From positions 1-6,843 of the forward strand of contig DATLEZ010000143.1 of the NCBI GenBank assembly GCA_035525055.1: a DNA stretch of 6,843 nt. Reading direction: 5' to 3'. The notes under the pieces are model-generated. The model saw only the letters and a list, made by a program, of their open reading frames with translations, did no database searches and was not told where the DNA came from. Below, piece after piece: positions 5,946 through 6,843 of the stretch. Origin of the DNA: DATEEG01 sp035525055 (lineage in GTDB: Bacteria; Actinomycetota; Acidimicrobiia; Spongiisociales; ZC4RG35). Position 1 is the first letter of the stretch. Each line of letters starts with the position of its first letter. The translations under genes were made by a program, and so were the position numbers.

Positions 5946-6722
5946 GTGGCTACCGGAACGACAGATCGAGCTTGGGATCAGCCTCGAGGCGCCAGGCGAC
6001 CACATTCCAGAGTGTTGCTGTTCGCCGCGCTGACGATAGTCCTCGGGGCTTGCGGGTCGGGGGGCGACACGGCGTCAGTGGACGAGGAGCACAACCCTTC
6101 GGACCCGGCCGTCGTGACCACCGCATCGTCCGAGGCATCGGCCGAAAGTCAATCGCCGGCACCGGACGCATCGGAGATCGACTGGGCAACCGTGGATCTC
6201 ACGACTATCGACTGGGACACGATCGATTGGAGCCAGGTCGACTTCCCCGCTCTCATCGAGAACCCAACCGCGTCAGACTTGGACGACGAGACGAAGATAC
6301 TGATCGGGAACAGCATGAATCCTGGCGCCGCGACCCTCACCATCGGGGAGCAGACCTGGGAGTCCGACTCGTTCCTCTGTGCCTTCGGTCACGACGCGAC
6401 CCAGAGCGACACCTACTCGTTCAGCTCGGACGCCCGCAGCGAGCATGAAGGGGCCCGGGTGCAGATGCAGGCCAACATTGCAGACCTGTCCGGTCAGGGC
6501 CGGTTCGAGGGTCCCGACCTCAACCACCAGGTCTACATTGCTGACATCGACGACTTCGACAATCCGAGTATCGATTTCGAGTTCAACGCTCCCGAAGGGA
6601 TCAGCATCGACGGCAACACGGTCACCGCCGAAGGGTTGTTCGACGACAACCTCACCCAAGGCAGCGTCGAGGAGATCCCAGGCACACTCGATGCAACGTG
6701 CGGAGATGCCAGCAGAAGGTGA
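5946..6722 (+). CDS. Lipoprotein with pentapeptide-like repeats and LpqH-like domain
   Basis: A 258-residue protein counted from the GTG at 5946. A rather long basic n-region (1-22) leads into the hydrophobic VLLFAALTIV and a textbook lipobox, LGAC, with Cys36 as the lipidated residue, so it is expected on the outer membrane face. Residues 37-75 are a Ser/Ala/Asp-rich linker. Residues 78-102 are five consecutive five-residue units of the form [IV]-D-[WLF]-x-x. The rest (about 115-258) is acidic and beta-rich, with Cys145 in SFLCAF and Cys253 in DATCG that could form a disulfide. Its outline (TLTIGEQTW, then Cys, then GNTVTAEG, then a terminal Cys) resembles the mycobacterial LpqH/19-kDa lipoprotein family, though this is a visual match only. 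It follows the regulator gene by 88 bases and may be co-transcribed. A GTG at 5898 would add 16 residues but makes an implausibly long leader. The function is unknown. Confidence 0.82.
   Translation: MATGTTDRAWDQPRGARRPHSRVLLFAALTIVLGACGSGGDTASVDEEHNPSDPAVVTTASSEASAESQSPAPDASEIDWATVDLTTIDWDTIDWSQVDFPALIENPTASDLDDETKILIGNSMNPGAATLTIGEQTWESDSFLCAFGHDATQSDTYSFSSDARSEHEGARVQMQANIADLSGQGRFEGPDLNHQVYIADIDDFDNPSIDFEFNAPEGISIDGNTVTAEGLFDDNLTQGSVEEIPGTLDATCGDASRR
6177..6251 (+). repeat. Five tandem 15-bp units coding [IV]D[WLF]xx
   Basis: Five consecutive 15-base units encode IDWAT, VDLTT, IDWDT, IDWSQ and VDFPA. The third base of many codons differs between units (GAC/GAT, ATC/GTG/GTC), so the pattern is held at protein level rather than by recent DNA duplication. 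It sits between the lipid-anchor linker and the beta-rich domain of the second lipoprotein. Confidence 0.85.
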
Positions 6723-6765
6723 TCCTTGGCTTAGGTGGTGTCTCGTTGTCCGTAGGAGATTCCTT

Positions 6766-6843
6766 CTAGGTCCGCTCATTGCCCCGCCGGTAGTTGCCGG
6801 TCACCCTGGCCATCAGCTCCTGAGGGTTACGAGTCTCCAACCG
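6766..6843 (-). CDS. 3' end of a convergent gene, cut by window edge
   Basis: One - strand frame is open from the window edge to a TAG at 6766-6768, giving 25 residues ending in MARVTGNYRRGNERT. The other two - strand frames hit stops within about 10 codons. By hand count, GC at codon positions 1, 2 and 3 is about 60%, 52% and 84%, the order expected for a real gene in a GC-rich genome. I do not recognise the family. If real, the gene converges on the second lipoprotein with a gap of about 43 bases. Confidence 0.45.
   Translation of the reverse strand, partial: RLETRNPQELMARVTGNYRRGNERT

Noticed and set aside
6708..6764. Small hairpins after the second lipoprotein (AAGG/CCTT near the stop, AGGA/TCCT at 6754-6764)
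   Set aside because: Stems of only four pairs with no U run; too weak to call a terminator.
6273..6779. A 168-residue - strand open frame
   Set aside because: Antisense to the second lipoprotein, whose signal peptide, repeat and ribosome binding site are clear.

Overview
The window looks like a stretch of chromosome from a GC-rich actinobacterium. The supporting signs are an AfsR/SARP-type regulator with a STAND ATPase core, two lipoproteins with actinobacterial-style signal peptides, a tRNA with no encoded CCA end, and TANNNT -10 boxes placed 6 to 7 bases before start codons, as in leaderless genes. The short-period acidic/aromatic repeat in one lipoprotein made me think of Acidimicrobiia-like lineages, but the sequence alone does not settle the taxon.

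Left part (1-1760): a tRNA-Glu(CUC) gene on the + strand. Immediately downstream and convergent is a - strand HNH endonuclease with three regularly spaced C-C-C-H zinc knuckles. Next is a - strand GrpB/UPF0157 nucleotidyltransferase-fold protein. Positions 1495-1760 are non-coding apart from the probable leaderless promoter of the GrpB gene, small inverted repeats and a hairpin at the end of the next gene.

Central and right part (1761-6722): a - strand lipoprotein gene with a DUF3558-like domain is divergent from a 978-residue regulator on the + strand. The regulator reads winged helix, BTAD, NB-ARC-type ATPase, winged helix, TPR-like tail, and all its key motifs appear intact. A second lipoprotein gene follows on the + strand, with a five-unit pentapeptide-like repeat between the lipid anchor and a Cys-bracketed beta-rich domain. 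The three genes form a plausible unit: an ATP-switched transcription factor with surface lipoproteins on both sides. That functional link is inference from layout only.

Right edge (6723-6843): a short gap, then what is probably the 3' end of a convergent - strand gene cut by the window end. No CRISPR array, insertion sequence, integrase or complete mobile element was seen. I found no clear evidence of a wholly new system. The pentapeptide-repeat lipoprotein and the regulator/lipoprotein arrangement are the parts most worth a second look.
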